DNA of 64,000 bases, from the NCBI GenBank assembly GCA_947172645.1, contig CAMWBY010000011.1:62001-126000 (forward strand). Reading direction: 5' to 3'. This document shows positions 52,584-60,902 of the stretch, piece by piece. Source of the stretch: an uncultured Lachnospiraceae bacterium. GTDB taxonomy: Bacteria > Bacillota > Clostridia > Lachnospirales > Lachnospiraceae. The translations under genes were made by a program, and so were the position numbers. A model generated the notes under the pieces. The model saw nothing but the letters and a program-made list of their open reading frames with translations. It had not been told where the DNA came from and ran no database searches. Position 1 is the first letter of the stretch, and each line of letters begins with the position of its first letter.

Positions 52584-53879
52584 TTAATTGATGCTCAGCC
52601 CCGCGCTTGCATATCCCGCAACCGTATTAATCAGCGTCAGCCCACTGGCTGTTGCCGAAAATACCAACATCAGACGCGTCTGGGCTGTGACTGGAATATT
52701 GAGCCCTGTCAGCGCACCGTTTAACAGTGTCCCCACAGATATCACCCCGGAAAGCGACGGCGCCAGATTAATCAGCGTTCCGGCAATCGGAGTAAATACA
52801 TTGTTCGGCGTCGTAGACTGATATATCTGCGCATTTACCGTAACAGTGGAACCTACCAAGGAAAGCGCTGCCGTCGTACTGAAAAATGCGCTGAATGAGG
52901 TAATAGTGCCGGCACGCGGAACCTGGAATGCAAAGTTAGAAAGCGTTCCGCTGGCATTTGTAATATCTATTGAGGAACCTAACAGCGTAAGTCCCTGCGC
53001 ACTGCTTCCAAAACCGACGAAAGCAGGAAGTCCCGCGAGTCCTCCGGCAATTGTCGTCAAAGAAACCGGAAGCCCCGACGCAAAGGGAATGATTGCGCCT
53101 GTGCCTGCGATACCCGTAGGTCCGGTTGCACCGTCGGCTCCGGTAGCTCCCGTGGCTCCCGTTGCACCTGTGGCGCCTGTCGCTCCGTCGGCTCCTGTAG
53201 CTCCTGTGGCTCCCGTTGCACCGTCGGCCCCCGTTGCGCCTGTGGCTCCCGTTGCTCCAGTGGGGCCTGTTGCTCCAGTGGGGCCTTCATCGCCCGGACA
53301 TCCCTTCGGGCCCTGAATACCGATTGGGCCGGTTACGCCCTGGATACCCTGTGGCCCGGTCACACCCTGAGGGCCCATGGAACCGGTGGGGCCTGTCGGG
53401 CCTGTCGGACCCGGAATGCCTCTGGGGCCTTGCGGGCCTATATCACCCTGCGGCCCCATCGGGCCTGCCGGGCCAACCGGACCTGCCGGGCCTTGTGGGC
53501 CGACATCACCCTTAGGCCCCTCGCAGCCTGGGTCTCCTTTCGGGCCAATATCACCGCGAACGCCCTGGATACCCTGAATGCCCTGCGGCCCTGCGTACCC
53601 TCTCGGCCCGGCATACCCCCTTGGGCCAGTGTTTCCGGTAGGCCCTACCGGGCCTGTATTTCCTCTGGGCCCTCTTGCGCCAGGAGCGCCGGGAATCCCC
53701 TGTGGCCCCATCGGCCCCGGGTCACCTCTGTCACCCTTAGGGCCGGGACAGCCGGTATCTCCCTTGACACCTTGCGGCCCCATCGGCCCCTGCTCTCCTC
53801 TTGGCCCAGCCGGCCCACGTTCACAGCACGGAGGATGACATTGATTCTGACAGTAATTACATGAATTATTTTGATTCAT
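52584..53879 (-). CDS. Collagen-like protein with BclA-like C-terminal domain (A)
   Basis: 431 residues. A Cys-rich start ([13 protein letters not shown]) precedes about 79 uninterrupted Gly-X-Y triplets (22 to about 258), ending in many GAT/GAD triplets. The remainder is a Gly/Ala/Thr-rich globular domain as in exosporium BclA proteins. This layout fits a spore-surface fibre. The Thr-rich triplets are typical glycan sites. A sigma-K-like promoter lies upstream (53940-53966), which supports late mother-cell expression. Confidence 0.92.
   Translation of the reverse strand: MNQNNSCNYCQNQCHPPCCERGPAGPRGEQGPMGPQGVKGDTGCPGPKGDRGDPGPMGPQGIPGAPGARGPRGNTGPVGPTGNTGPRGYAGPRGYAGPQGIQGIQGVRGDIGPKGDPGCEGPKGDVGPQGPAGPVGPAGPMGPQGDIGPQGPRGIPGPTGPTGPTGSMGPQGVTGPQGIQGVTGPIGIQGPKGCPGDEGPTGATGPTGATGATGATGADGATGATGATGADGATGATGATGATGATGADGATGPTGIAGTGAIIPFASGLPVSLTTIAGGLAGLPAFVGFGSSAQGLTLLGSSIDITNASGTLSNFAFQVPRAGTITSFSAFFSTTAALSLVGSTVTVNAQIYQSTTPNNVFTPIAGTLINLAPSLSGVISVGTLLNGALTGLNIPVTAQTRLMLVFSATASGLTLINTVAGYASAGLSIN
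53110..53290. repeat. Degenerate 9-bp tandem repeats encoding Gly-Ala-Thr/Asp
   Basis: The coding strand repeats GGAGCCACG-like nonamers that encode about 20 GAT/GAD triplets. Such arrays change copy number by slippage, so the collagen length may vary between strains. Confidence 0.7.
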
Positions 53880-53939
53880 TCAAAGCACATCCTTTTCTGA
53901 TTTTGTATAAGACACCCAAAAAGTATCTTTTTCTACAAA

Positions 53940-53966
53940 TATTTTATGTATCTTTCAAATAAATGT
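53940..53966 (-). promoter_or_regulatory. Candidate sigma-K-type promoter
   Basis: On the minus strand CATAAAATA matches the sigma-K -10 CATANNNTA (53940-53948), with AC 16 nt upstream (53965-53966). It would start transcripts about 50 nt before collagen-like gene A. Short motif, so other interpretations remain. Confidence 0.5.
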
Positions 53967-54057
53967 TACTTTTTGTCGAAAAAGGGATGAAAAACATGCG
54001 CCCTGTGCGCCGCATTAGCGGCATATTTCATCTGCACGGGGCTGCACATAAACAATC

Positions 54058-54080
54058 AGAGCGTGCATGGAGCACGCTCT
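54058..54080 (-). terminator. Hairpin terminator after the glycosyltransferase gene
   Basis: AGAGCGTGC and GCACGCTCT pair perfectly (9 bp) around 5 nt; GATTGTTTATG follows on the minus strand, a weak T-rich tail. Confidence 0.6.
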
Positions 54081-54086
54081 GAAAAA

Positions 54087-55154
54087 CTACAGACTATTAA
54101 AATACCGTTTGTTATAAAGATATGCCTGAGAATATGGCTTGCAGGCCCCGGCCCTTTCATTGTATTCTTTTGCCTTTTTTCTGTCTCCCAATCTGTCGTA
54201 ACATACGCATAACTGCAATAGCGGAACGTAATCATAACAGTCCGGCACAATAAACCCGCCGGAATATTCCTTTCTTGGTACACCCAGCGCCGTTTCATAC
54301 CAATAGACAGCTATATGGAAGTTTCCATGTTCCAGAAAATATTTCCCAATCTCACAGCACAGCTCGGCCCTGGGCACGTCAAAACTCATACTGCGTAAAA
54401 GCGTTATGAGCGCATCCTGTTCTTTCCCCAACTGGAAATAACAATTGGCGCAGACAGAACACGCCTCTATCTTATTTTCTATCCACCCTTCTTCCGAATC
54501 CAAAAACCGTTCCATTACAGAAACAGCTTCTTCATATTGCTTATGATAATATAATTCCCGTCCATAATAATATTGCTGCCGCGGCTCCAAAAGCCTGCCC
54601 TCCGCAATCAGCTTCCGGTATATTCTCAGATTCCGGTCACTATCCCCTCCACTTTCTTTTCTGTGGCTAATGGCTATGTCAGAGTATATTACTTTGCCCT
54701 GCGGCGGAATGACTTCATGGACCGCTCCTATCCAATCGTGCCCCTCGCAATTTTTAATCCATCTCTCCCGAAAATAGGAAAAGGAAGGCTTACCCGCTTC
54801 ATCAAAAGAAGTATTATATTTCATCATGACCATATCTGTATCCGATGACAAAGAACGTTTTAACTGCAAAAATTTATCCTTTTCCTCTTCTTCCAGAATA
54901 TCATCGGCATCCATCCACATACAGTAATCCATAGACGCCTTGGAAAAAGAATAATTTCTGGCCTCTGAAAAGTCATCCGCCCACGGGTATGAAAAAACTT
55001 CCGTCGTATAACGAGAGGCTATTTCTATCGTCCCGTCAGTCGAACCAGTATCTACGATTACTATTTCCTCTACCAGTTTCGCCACACTGTCGAGACAGCG
55101 TGCCAGATATCTCTCCTCATTTTTGACAATCATACAAAGACTTATTGTCGGCAT
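54087..55154 (-). CDS. GT2 glycosyltransferase with TPR-like C-terminus
   Basis: 355 residues from ATG 55154. GT2 (GT-A fold) start SLCMIVKNEERYLARCLDSV, IVIVDTGSTDGT, then CMWMDADDIL (metal-binding DxD region). The last 130 residues are helix-rich and TPR-like, as in SunS-type or WcaA-like enzymes that act on proteins. Between the two collagen-like genes, so O-glycosylation of their Thr residues is a good guess. Confidence 0.9.
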   Translation of the reverse strand: MPTISLCMIVKNEERYLARCLDSVAKLVEEIVIVDTGSTDGTIEIASRYTTEVFSYPWADDFSEARNYSFSKASMDYCMWMDADDILEEEEKDKFLQLKRSLSSDTDMVMMKYNTSFDEAGKPSFSYFRERWIKNCEGHDWIGAVHEVIPPQGKVIYSDIAISHRKESGGDSDRNLRIYRKLIAEGRLLEPRQQYYYGRELYYHKQYEEAVSVMERFLDSEEGWIENKIEACSVCANCYFQLGKEQDALITLLRSMSFDVPRAELCCEIGKYFLEHGNFHIAVYWYETALGVPRKEYSGGFIVPDCYDYVPLLQLCVCYDRLGDRKKAKEYNERAGACKPYSQAYLYNKRYFNSL

Positions 55155-55289
55155 ACTGCTCCCCCTCTCTTCTTTCAATAGGCTCTCGCAATATCAGGCA
55201 CAAAGAGATTCCGAGAGACTATTTTCATATACCCCCGCCCGACCACAAAGACCAATGCAAGAGACATTCCGGAAGTACATTTCGGTTAA

Positions 55290-56075
55290 TTACCTGCACA
55301 GCTTCTCTATACTCAGGCTCATATCAATTTTAGAAGCCCCCTCCGAAGAATGCCACGCAAAGAACAGTGCGGAACCGGTTGGTATCTCCACAATAAAATA
55401 TCTTGATACCGTCAGCATTTCTTTTCTTTTTGCCGACTCAGCATATGCACTGTACAGAGGCTGCTTGCACTCATTGAATATTGGCGTGAGTTTTATAAAA
55501 CCATGCCTTCTCATCACCGTGGATACATAATAACTGACAGCATAGTAACCCGGAGTCAGCGCAACGGAAAAGTTATTGCAAGGAGTGATATTGTGGGTTA
55601 CGTCCGGTATGTCTATTTTGAGTGGAAGACTTGCGCTTTCCGGCAAAATCATGTTCTGCCCTGAAAAAGTTGCAAAAATACTGCTTTGCGGATAACCTGG
55701 CGGCCCCGCAGGGCCGCGCGCTCCTGGCTCTCCTCTCGGCCCCATCGGCCCGGTGGCTCCCTGAGGCCCCTGGGGCCCGGTAACGCCTTGCGGGCCGGTT
55801 TCTCCACGCTCACCGGGGCATCCTGGCGGCCCCGGCTCTCCCCTCGGCCCCATTGGCCCCGGCTCTCCGCGTTCATAAGAAATACCGCAAAAAGAACCGT
55901 CTTCCTCTGATTCCATGACGTTCGTATTCCAGGAAGAATCTGATGCGGTTGTATCTGTCTTATATATATCCTCATGGGGAATCTGCGCTGCATTCTGATT
56001 ACGATTCCTGTTAGAAACCCCCATACCGAACAGATTCGGCGGATGGAACATCCGGTTCGTATTATAATTATTCAA
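55290..56075 (-). CDS. Collagen-like protein with jelly-roll-like C-terminus (B)
   Basis: 261 residues. TTG start at 56075 with GAGGTGG 5 nt upstream. An Asn/Pro-rich leader (1-69), 20 Gly-X-Y triplets (70-129), and a C-terminal domain (about 130-261; [19 protein letters not shown]) of beta strands, probably a C1q/TNF-like fold. No signal peptide, as in exosporium proteins. Second member of the collagen/glycosyltransferase locus. Confidence 0.88.
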   Translation of the reverse strand: MNNYNTNRMFHPPNLFGMGVSNRNRNQNAAQIPHEDIYKTDTTASDSSWNTNVMESEEDGSFCGISYERGEPGPMGPRGEPGPPGCPGERGETGPQGVTGPQGPQGATGPMGPRGEPGARGPAGPPGYPQSSIFATFSGQNMILPESASLPLKIDIPDVTHNITPCNNFSVALTPGYYAVSYYVSTVMRRHGFIKLTPIFNECKQPLYSAYAESAKRKEMLTVSRYFIVEIPTGSALFFAWHSSEGASKIDMSLSIEKLCR

Positions 56076-56234
56076 TTAGACCACCTCAATTATATTTGAT
56101 ACTGCGTGATGATGCATTTATCATAATAAATTATATGCATGGGGAACCAATTGGCTTTTAGAGATGTGAATGCATGATAGGCTGTTTTTGAATATCATTC
56201 AAATAGAATAGGGGCTTCTTTCTGTTTCAATGCC

Positions 56235-56738
56235 TCATGGCTTTGGATAACGGCGAACCATTTGCCTCACGAACCTCTCCACCATACGCGGATTATACCC
56301 AATGGCATTATTCTCCTTGAAACCCCTATAGGTATCTGTCAAATCATTTAAGTTCCTATCATCGAGACATCTTTCCAAATGCCTTTTCAGATTGGATGCT
56401 GCAGTCCTCCTCTCTGCATCAGTTTGTCCGTACTGGATAAGCGCAACGCATTTCCTCATGTCCGCAGCTATCTTCCAGTATTCTATCCCCCAGGATTCCG
56501 TTTTCTTATCAGGAAAAACCTCCGGGCTTTCTAAATCCCCCAGAAATTCTTTCGCTTCTTTTATGGCATTCTGCAGACTTCCAGGCACATCTCCCGGCGC
56601 ATCCTCAAGGTCGCTACGATATTCAAAACCGCGGAATTCTGCATTTGGATACTTGTCGACCTGCTCGCGACATTCCTCCCATTCATTAAAAATTCCGGTC
56701 TTTCTTCCGTTTTTTACTGCGTATATCTTTTTCTTCAT
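56235..56738 (-). CDS. Viroplasmin-domain protein without RNase H
   Basis: 167 residues. Residues 1-42 (YAVKNGRKTGIFNEWEECRE, NAEFRGFE) match the viroplasmin (Cauli_VI) domain that begins many RNase HI proteins and binds RNA:DNA duplexes. The RNase H domain is absent; the remainder is a helical region I do not recognise. Last gene of the right-end operon, 51 nt after the PLD-like gene. Strong AGGAG site. Confidence 0.78.
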   Translation of the reverse strand: MKKKIYAVKNGRKTGIFNEWEECREQVDKYPNAEFRGFEYRSDLEDAPGDVPGSLQNAIKEAKEFLGDLESPEVFPDKKTESWGIEYWKIAADMRKCVALIQYGQTDAERRTAASNLKRHLERCLDDRNLNDLTDTYRGFKENNAIGYNPRMVERFVRQMVRRYPKP

Positions 56739-56789
56739 AATCCATCGTCTCCTGTCGTCAGCATTTTTCCATATTTCCCACCAAATTTT

Positions 56790-58250
56790 TCACCGTATTT
56801 TAGGCAGCCATTTTTGAAATAAACCAGAATTCCGGGAATCCGTATAATACCATTGTTTTCGTTCACTGTCCCACTTTGCGCCTAATTTTTTTACTTCTTC
56901 TTTATCTTTGTATGGGCAATTGATGTAATATCTATTTGTTCCTGCGGCGTCTGCCGTTCCGTGGACATATGTATCCGGCTGTGCAAGGATTTCATGAAAA
57001 AATTCAATCAGCTGCCCTGCCAGCCCGCAGTCTTCTATTATCATATAATGGTTTACTTTCGAATATTTTCCTCTATAGCTTATGCCGCTTATATTTGCCG
57101 TATCAGCATTATCTATAGACACATCTCCGTATATAAATTCTGTTGGCGTATAATTGCCTGTACTGACAATAATCATGTTATCTGCAACGATGAACCTTGC
57201 ATTGACATTTTTGTTCACGCTATAGCTGCATGTGGCAAGCTGCTCCGCCTGCCTGATTAATTTTTTAAACTTGGCGCTGTCTGCAGGCGCCGATTGGCCC
57301 CGCAAATCCCCGTTCGTATCCACATATGTCCGTGAAAGGCATTTCACCTGGATTCCTTGTCTGCACTTCTCGAAAACAGCTCCAAAGATTCCCCGTCTTA
57401 ATATTCTATTTTCTATAGCGCGATAATTGAATGCGCTCAAATCTTCCGCACATATATAGATTCTCTCTTGTGCGTTGGAAATGATATCTATCATCTTTTC
57501 TTCAATTTTAATTGGTGAATCCTGGATAAACGGTGCGGTAAAATAATTCATCCCCACCTTTCCGCCATCCACTGTTTCCATTTCGTAATTGTAATTGGGA
57601 TGTGGGTTCTGCCAATCAGGCAATCTGACAGAATGACTCAGCAGATTAGAAAAAAACATTTCTGTTATTTCACATGACGCCGGCGTGTCTTCTGCAAGCA
57701 GCATGAGTTCAGCCTTGGGCCGATATCCTACGGCAAGATTAGAAGATGTAAGCCCTGTCACCGTCTTCCCGTCTTTATATTTGATATAAACAGAATTATT
57801 ATGCAGGCTATATGGCAGCTTTTTCCCGAAAGAGGACGCGTATCTCAGCGTAGATTTTCTTACGCAAGTATGGTCAAAAAGCCGCAATATGTAGTTTTCG
57901 TTATTCAATCTTTCGATATCTTCATATATCCCTTTTGCCAATGAATATACCGTAACATTATGACGGTAACTCTTATTTGTTCCATATTCGTATATGTCTT
58001 TAGGGTGATTATCATCATAGCCATCCAATGGGATTGAAACAACGGTGACCTTGATTCCCCGATTTGCAAAAGCTTTCATTTTCTCGTGTAAGACACTGTT
58101 ATTATACAGCCGCATACTCAAATATATTTCCGAGATATCGTCTGCCTGCCTGTCTAAAAAATCTATAAGTTTTTTTAATAACCCCATGCTGGAGCCCCAT
58201 TGATAAAATTTGGGGTCGCTTGGCACTTCAAGAAATAATTTAGGTTCCAT
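56790..58250 (-). CDS. Protein with degenerate PLD motifs and a DUF5710-like tail
   Basis: 486 residues from ATG 58250, with GGAG 9 nt upstream. Two repeats have the PLD shape: SVYIKYKDGKTVTGLTSSNL (about 160-185) and NARFIVADNMIIVSTGNYT (about 340-365). The HxK residues are replaced (Ser/Tyr and Asn/Arg), while the second Asp remains; catalytic activity is doubtful. The last 40 residues (NCPYKDKEEVKKLGAKWDSE) match the DUF5710 type. Overlaps the phosphoesterase gene by 11 nt. Confidence 0.75.
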   Translation of the reverse strand: MEPKLFLEVPSDPKFYQWGSSMGLLKKLIDFLDRQADDISEIYLSMRLYNNSVLHEKMKAFANRGIKVTVVSIPLDGYDDNHPKDIYEYGTNKSYRHNVTVYSLAKGIYEDIERLNNENYILRLFDHTCVRKSTLRYASSFGKKLPYSLHNNSVYIKYKDGKTVTGLTSSNLAVGYRPKAELMLLAEDTPASCEITEMFFSNLLSHSVRLPDWQNPHPNYNYEMETVDGGKVGMNYFTAPFIQDSPIKIEEKMIDIISNAQERIYICAEDLSAFNYRAIENRILRRGIFGAVFEKCRQGIQVKCLSRTYVDTNGDLRGQSAPADSAKFKKLIRQAEQLATCSYSVNKNVNARFIVADNMIIVSTGNYTPTEFIYGDVSIDNADTANISGISYRGKYSKVNHYMIIEDCGLAGQLIEFFHEILAQPDTYVHGTADAAGTNRYYINCPYKDKEEVKKLGAKWDSERKQWYYTDSRNSGLFQKWLPKIR

Positions 58251-58926
58251 AATGCTCTTCTCCATAAGGAAAAATCAACCATTCTCCCACATCCGTAACA
58301 CGATAGTATTTGTTATTTTCCGTATCAATTTTTATAACAGGAATCATGCCGCTTTCCAGGACAGTCCCGTCTATGTAGTAATGGCTTGCCCCATCAAAGT
58401 AAATATCATGGAAATCCGGATTACCTGCTATCTCAGCCGTTCCTATATGTCCTGCGACAATCTTCATGTCATTATAAAATCTGCCCGTCTGTGCCGGATA
58501 TTTCTCCGTAAAGGTATAATCGTCGGTCCCCCACTCCCATAAGTCTTCCGCCTCTTCATCAATTCCTGCATGGACGAATATTGTGTTTGCCTCGGAATAA
58601 TATCTTGGCAGATTCCGCATCCACATGAGATATCCCGCATCATCCTCTGCATGGCCATAGGCATCTTTATCATCGTTTCCGCCGATGGTCCACCTGCCGT
58701 CACACGCCATGTCCTCATGATTCCCACAAAGGGCTATCACCTTATCACTGCCATATTCGTTTTGTAACTGCATGATTTTATGAAGGACGCCGTAATCATC
58801 CGGCCCATGTATATAGTCGCCTAAGAATATAAGCTTATTATCACCGGACAAGTCAACTAATGACAGTGCGTGTTCCAAAGCATCACAGCAGCCGTGTATG
58901 TCACTCATTGCATAAATGTAACTCAT
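58240..58926 (-). CDS. Calcineurin-like metallophosphoesterase
   Basis: 228 residues. Metal-binding motifs SDIHGCCD, LGDYIHGPDD (Arg of the GDxxDRG motif is absent), and CGNHEDM, with HAGIDEE later. This resembles bacterial Ser/Thr phosphatase or ApaH-like enzymes. Target could be a protein or a nucleotide such as a signalling molecule. One nt separates it from the HpaII-like gene. Confidence 0.92.
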   Translation of the reverse strand: MSYIYAMSDIHGCCDALEHALSLVDLSGDNKLIFLGDYIHGPDDYGVLHKIMQLQNEYGSDKVIALCGNHEDMACDGRWTIGGNDDKDAYGHAEDDAGYLMWMRNLPRYYSEANTIFVHAGIDEEAEDLWEWGTDDYTFTEKYPAQTGRFYNDMKIVAGHIGTAEIAGNPDFHDIYFDGASHYYIDGTVLESGMIPVIKIDTENNKYYRVTDVGEWLIFPYGEEHYGT

Positions 58927-58927
58927 T

Positions 58928-60112
58928 TTAATCCGTTTCCTTTTTAGATTCTTCTGAACCGCCTTTTAATTGTAAATTCATAAGTTTTATCTGAAAATTA
59001 AGATTAAGAAACATCTCTTCATTCACCTCATACAACTTCATAAAATTACCCTTGCGTTTATCGGTACTAGGCGGGGCAAATTTCGTATTGCCAAGCAGAT
59101 ACTGTTCAAAAGAATTTCGGTTATAAATACGATTGGCCAATATTTTCCCGTCTTTCGTAACAAATAGAAAACCGCCATTCACCTTATCAAGTCCATTCCA
59201 CGGCGTTGCCGGTTTCATTCCCAACGCGCAGGCGCACAAAAATTTCTTTAGCTTATACTCATATAAGGTTGTATCCCCATATTTTTGCGGGTAATGTTCT
59301 CCCATACTTTCCAATAATCTTTTACACTGTCCAATGCCCTCATTGCCACTGCCTTTGTGTTGGTAGAAGTGCAGCAACATGTCTGCAAATATTTCAGGCA
59401 TATCCCTGTCTACCATGGTAAGATTTCTTTTGAAAATATCCGTATTATTTCTAAACCGTCCATCAAATGACAGTTTCCCATTGTACTCCCTGATTTTTGC
59501 CATTCGGTTATTGATTGTATTGGCCCCGTTTATCTTATTGATTTCATCCATCTGTTCACGGGACAGTCTTTGTGGCGCTTCAACTTTATATACAAAGTTT
59601 GTTGTCTGCGTGGCATTGACAAGGGTAGGAAGTCCGCCAATAAACGATTTAACGGAAAATCCCAAATCATGGGACGAATGGGTGTCATCTATCTGCATGA
59701 AGATATCATTTGATTCATCCGAATCCGCTTTCATTGTTGTTACCCTCATGTATTTTGCAAAGTCTTCAATCTCCGGCATTCCAAATTTGCCGTCCTTATT
59801 GTTATCCCTTTTTTTCTGGATTTCCTTCAGAAGGCATTCCGCCTGTTCTTCAATCACGCTTCTGTCGATGGCAGTTATCCTTCCCGCCTGTCCTCCAACA
59901 ATGACCACCTTAGTCCCCTTAATCACATAGTCTGTCTGCTCCCCCTGCTCTTTGCGCATCATTTTATTAATCGGATAATAAATGTTTTCAACTTTTTCCA
60001 GTTTCTCATCTGTTGCCTGAACTGTCCCTTGCGCAAGCAGCTTCAAAAAAACATACAATTCGGACCATTCACCTTTATTGCCTACCCATTCTCTGTCCTT
60101 TTTTTTCGCCAC
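58928..60112 (-). CDS. HpaII-family type II restriction endonuclease
   Basis: 394 residues from GTG 60112 (AAGGAG at 7 nt). Landmarks I associate with R.HpaII (RE_HpaII): GNKGEWSELYVFLKLLAQG near the start, YYPINKMMR, and DLGFSVKSFIGGLPTLVNAT near the centre, followed by TNFVYKV. HpaII cuts CCGG. No DNA methyltransferase is in this window, and it sits in an operon with protease and nuclease-like genes, which is unusual for a type II system. The methylase could be upstream of the window or absent. Confidence 0.78.
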   Translation of the reverse strand: MAKKKDREWVGNKGEWSELYVFLKLLAQGTVQATDEKLEKVENIYYPINKMMRKEQGEQTDYVIKGTKVVIVGGQAGRITAIDRSVIEEQAECLLKEIQKKRDNNKDGKFGMPEIEDFAKYMRVTTMKADSDESNDIFMQIDDTHSSHDLGFSVKSFIGGLPTLVNATQTTNFVYKVEAPQRLSREQMDEINKINGANTINNRMAKIREYNGKLSFDGRFRNNTDIFKRNLTMVDRDMPEIFADMLLHFYQHKGSGNEGIGQCKRLLESMGEHYPQKYGDTTLYEYKLKKFLCACALGMKPATPWNGLDKVNGGFLFVTKDGKILANRIYNRNSFEQYLLGNTKFAPPSTDKRKGNFMKLYEVNEEMFLNLNFQIKLMNLQLKGGSEESKKETD

Positions 60113-60138
60113 ACGAAAACTCCTTCCCCTGCATACTG

Positions 60139-60894
60139 CTAATCTACAATTCCGGCGCCTTTGCGTGCAAGCTTATCCGCAAGCTCATTGGCCCGCTTAT
60201 CTGCAAGCGCTTTGGCCGAATTTCCTCCGGCCTCATGGGAGCGTCCCTCTATGCTCATGACTTCAATCTTCATTTTTTCTCTCATCTCATACATATACTG
60301 GCCGGCCGCCTGCGTCAGCTCATCTCCGCATCTGCGATAAGCCCATGCGATAATCTCACTATCATAAATAATAGTAATCTCCGGCCAACCCAAACCTTCG
60401 GCATGTTTCACCGCCTCCATACAGGCCAGCAGCTCGCCGGCGCCGCATCCCAGTTCTGCCAAATCCTTATCTTTCCCACCGCCATAAAACTTGTCTATCT
60501 TCCCGTCACATATAAGGACAACACCAAAGCCATACATCTTACTCCTTGGGTCATAAGAACCGTCCACATATGCACAGTATTTCGGATATTCCCCGACAGA
60601 AAATCCCGACACACTTAAGGCAGTATCCGGTTTCAATTGTCCCGGCATGGCCTTATACCCCTCTAACCACGTTAGAGCCTTCTTTGAAATCGGATTTCCT
60701 CTCCACTTCCCGGCTATAAATTCCTCCGCCTCATCCTTGGTAGGGAATCCATGGTAGACAGCTCTCGAAACGTTACGCATTTTCATCTCACATTCCGGCC
60801 ACGACGTAAAAATCTGCACATTCTCCCCTATCTGTGCATCTCCATTTTCTTCGTCTCCTTTTAACATAAGCACCCAATAATTATTCTTACTCAT
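60139..60894 (-). CDS. RNase H1-like protein with N-terminal extension
   Basis: 251 residues from ATG 60894 (AGGGGGA just upstream). Residues about 20-60 (SWPECEMKMRNVSRAVYHGF, then TKDEAEEFI) fit a diverged viroplasmin domain. The C-terminal RNase H domain shows the acidic set: YVDGSYD (Asp), GELLACMEA (Glu), IYDSEI (Asp), and HEAGGNSAKALADKRANELA for the last. Cleaves RNA in RNA:DNA hybrids. It begins 8 nt after the AAA+ protease gene stop. Confidence 0.88.
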   Translation of the reverse strand: MSKNNYWVLMLKGDEENGDAQIGENVQIFTSWPECEMKMRNVSRAVYHGFPTKDEAEEFIAGKWRGNPISKKALTWLEGYKAMPGQLKPDTALSVSGFSVGEYPKYCAYVDGSYDPRSKMYGFGVVLICDGKIDKFYGGGKDKDLAELGCGAGELLACMEAVKHAEGLGWPEITIIYDSEIIAWAYRRCGDELTQAAGQYMYEMREKMKIEVMSIEGRSHEAGGNSAKALADKRANELADKLARKGAGIVD

Positions 60895-60902
60895 CTTTCC
60901 CC

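Noticed and set aside
53110-53290. Regular short repeats that look like a CRISPR array
   Set aside because: They are 9-bp codon repeats for Gly-Ala-Thr in a collagen-like protein, with no unique spacers.
52846-53316. Pro/Val/Ala-rich reading frame on the plus strand
   Set aside because: It mirrors the collagen repeat on the opposite strand and has no independent ribosome site.
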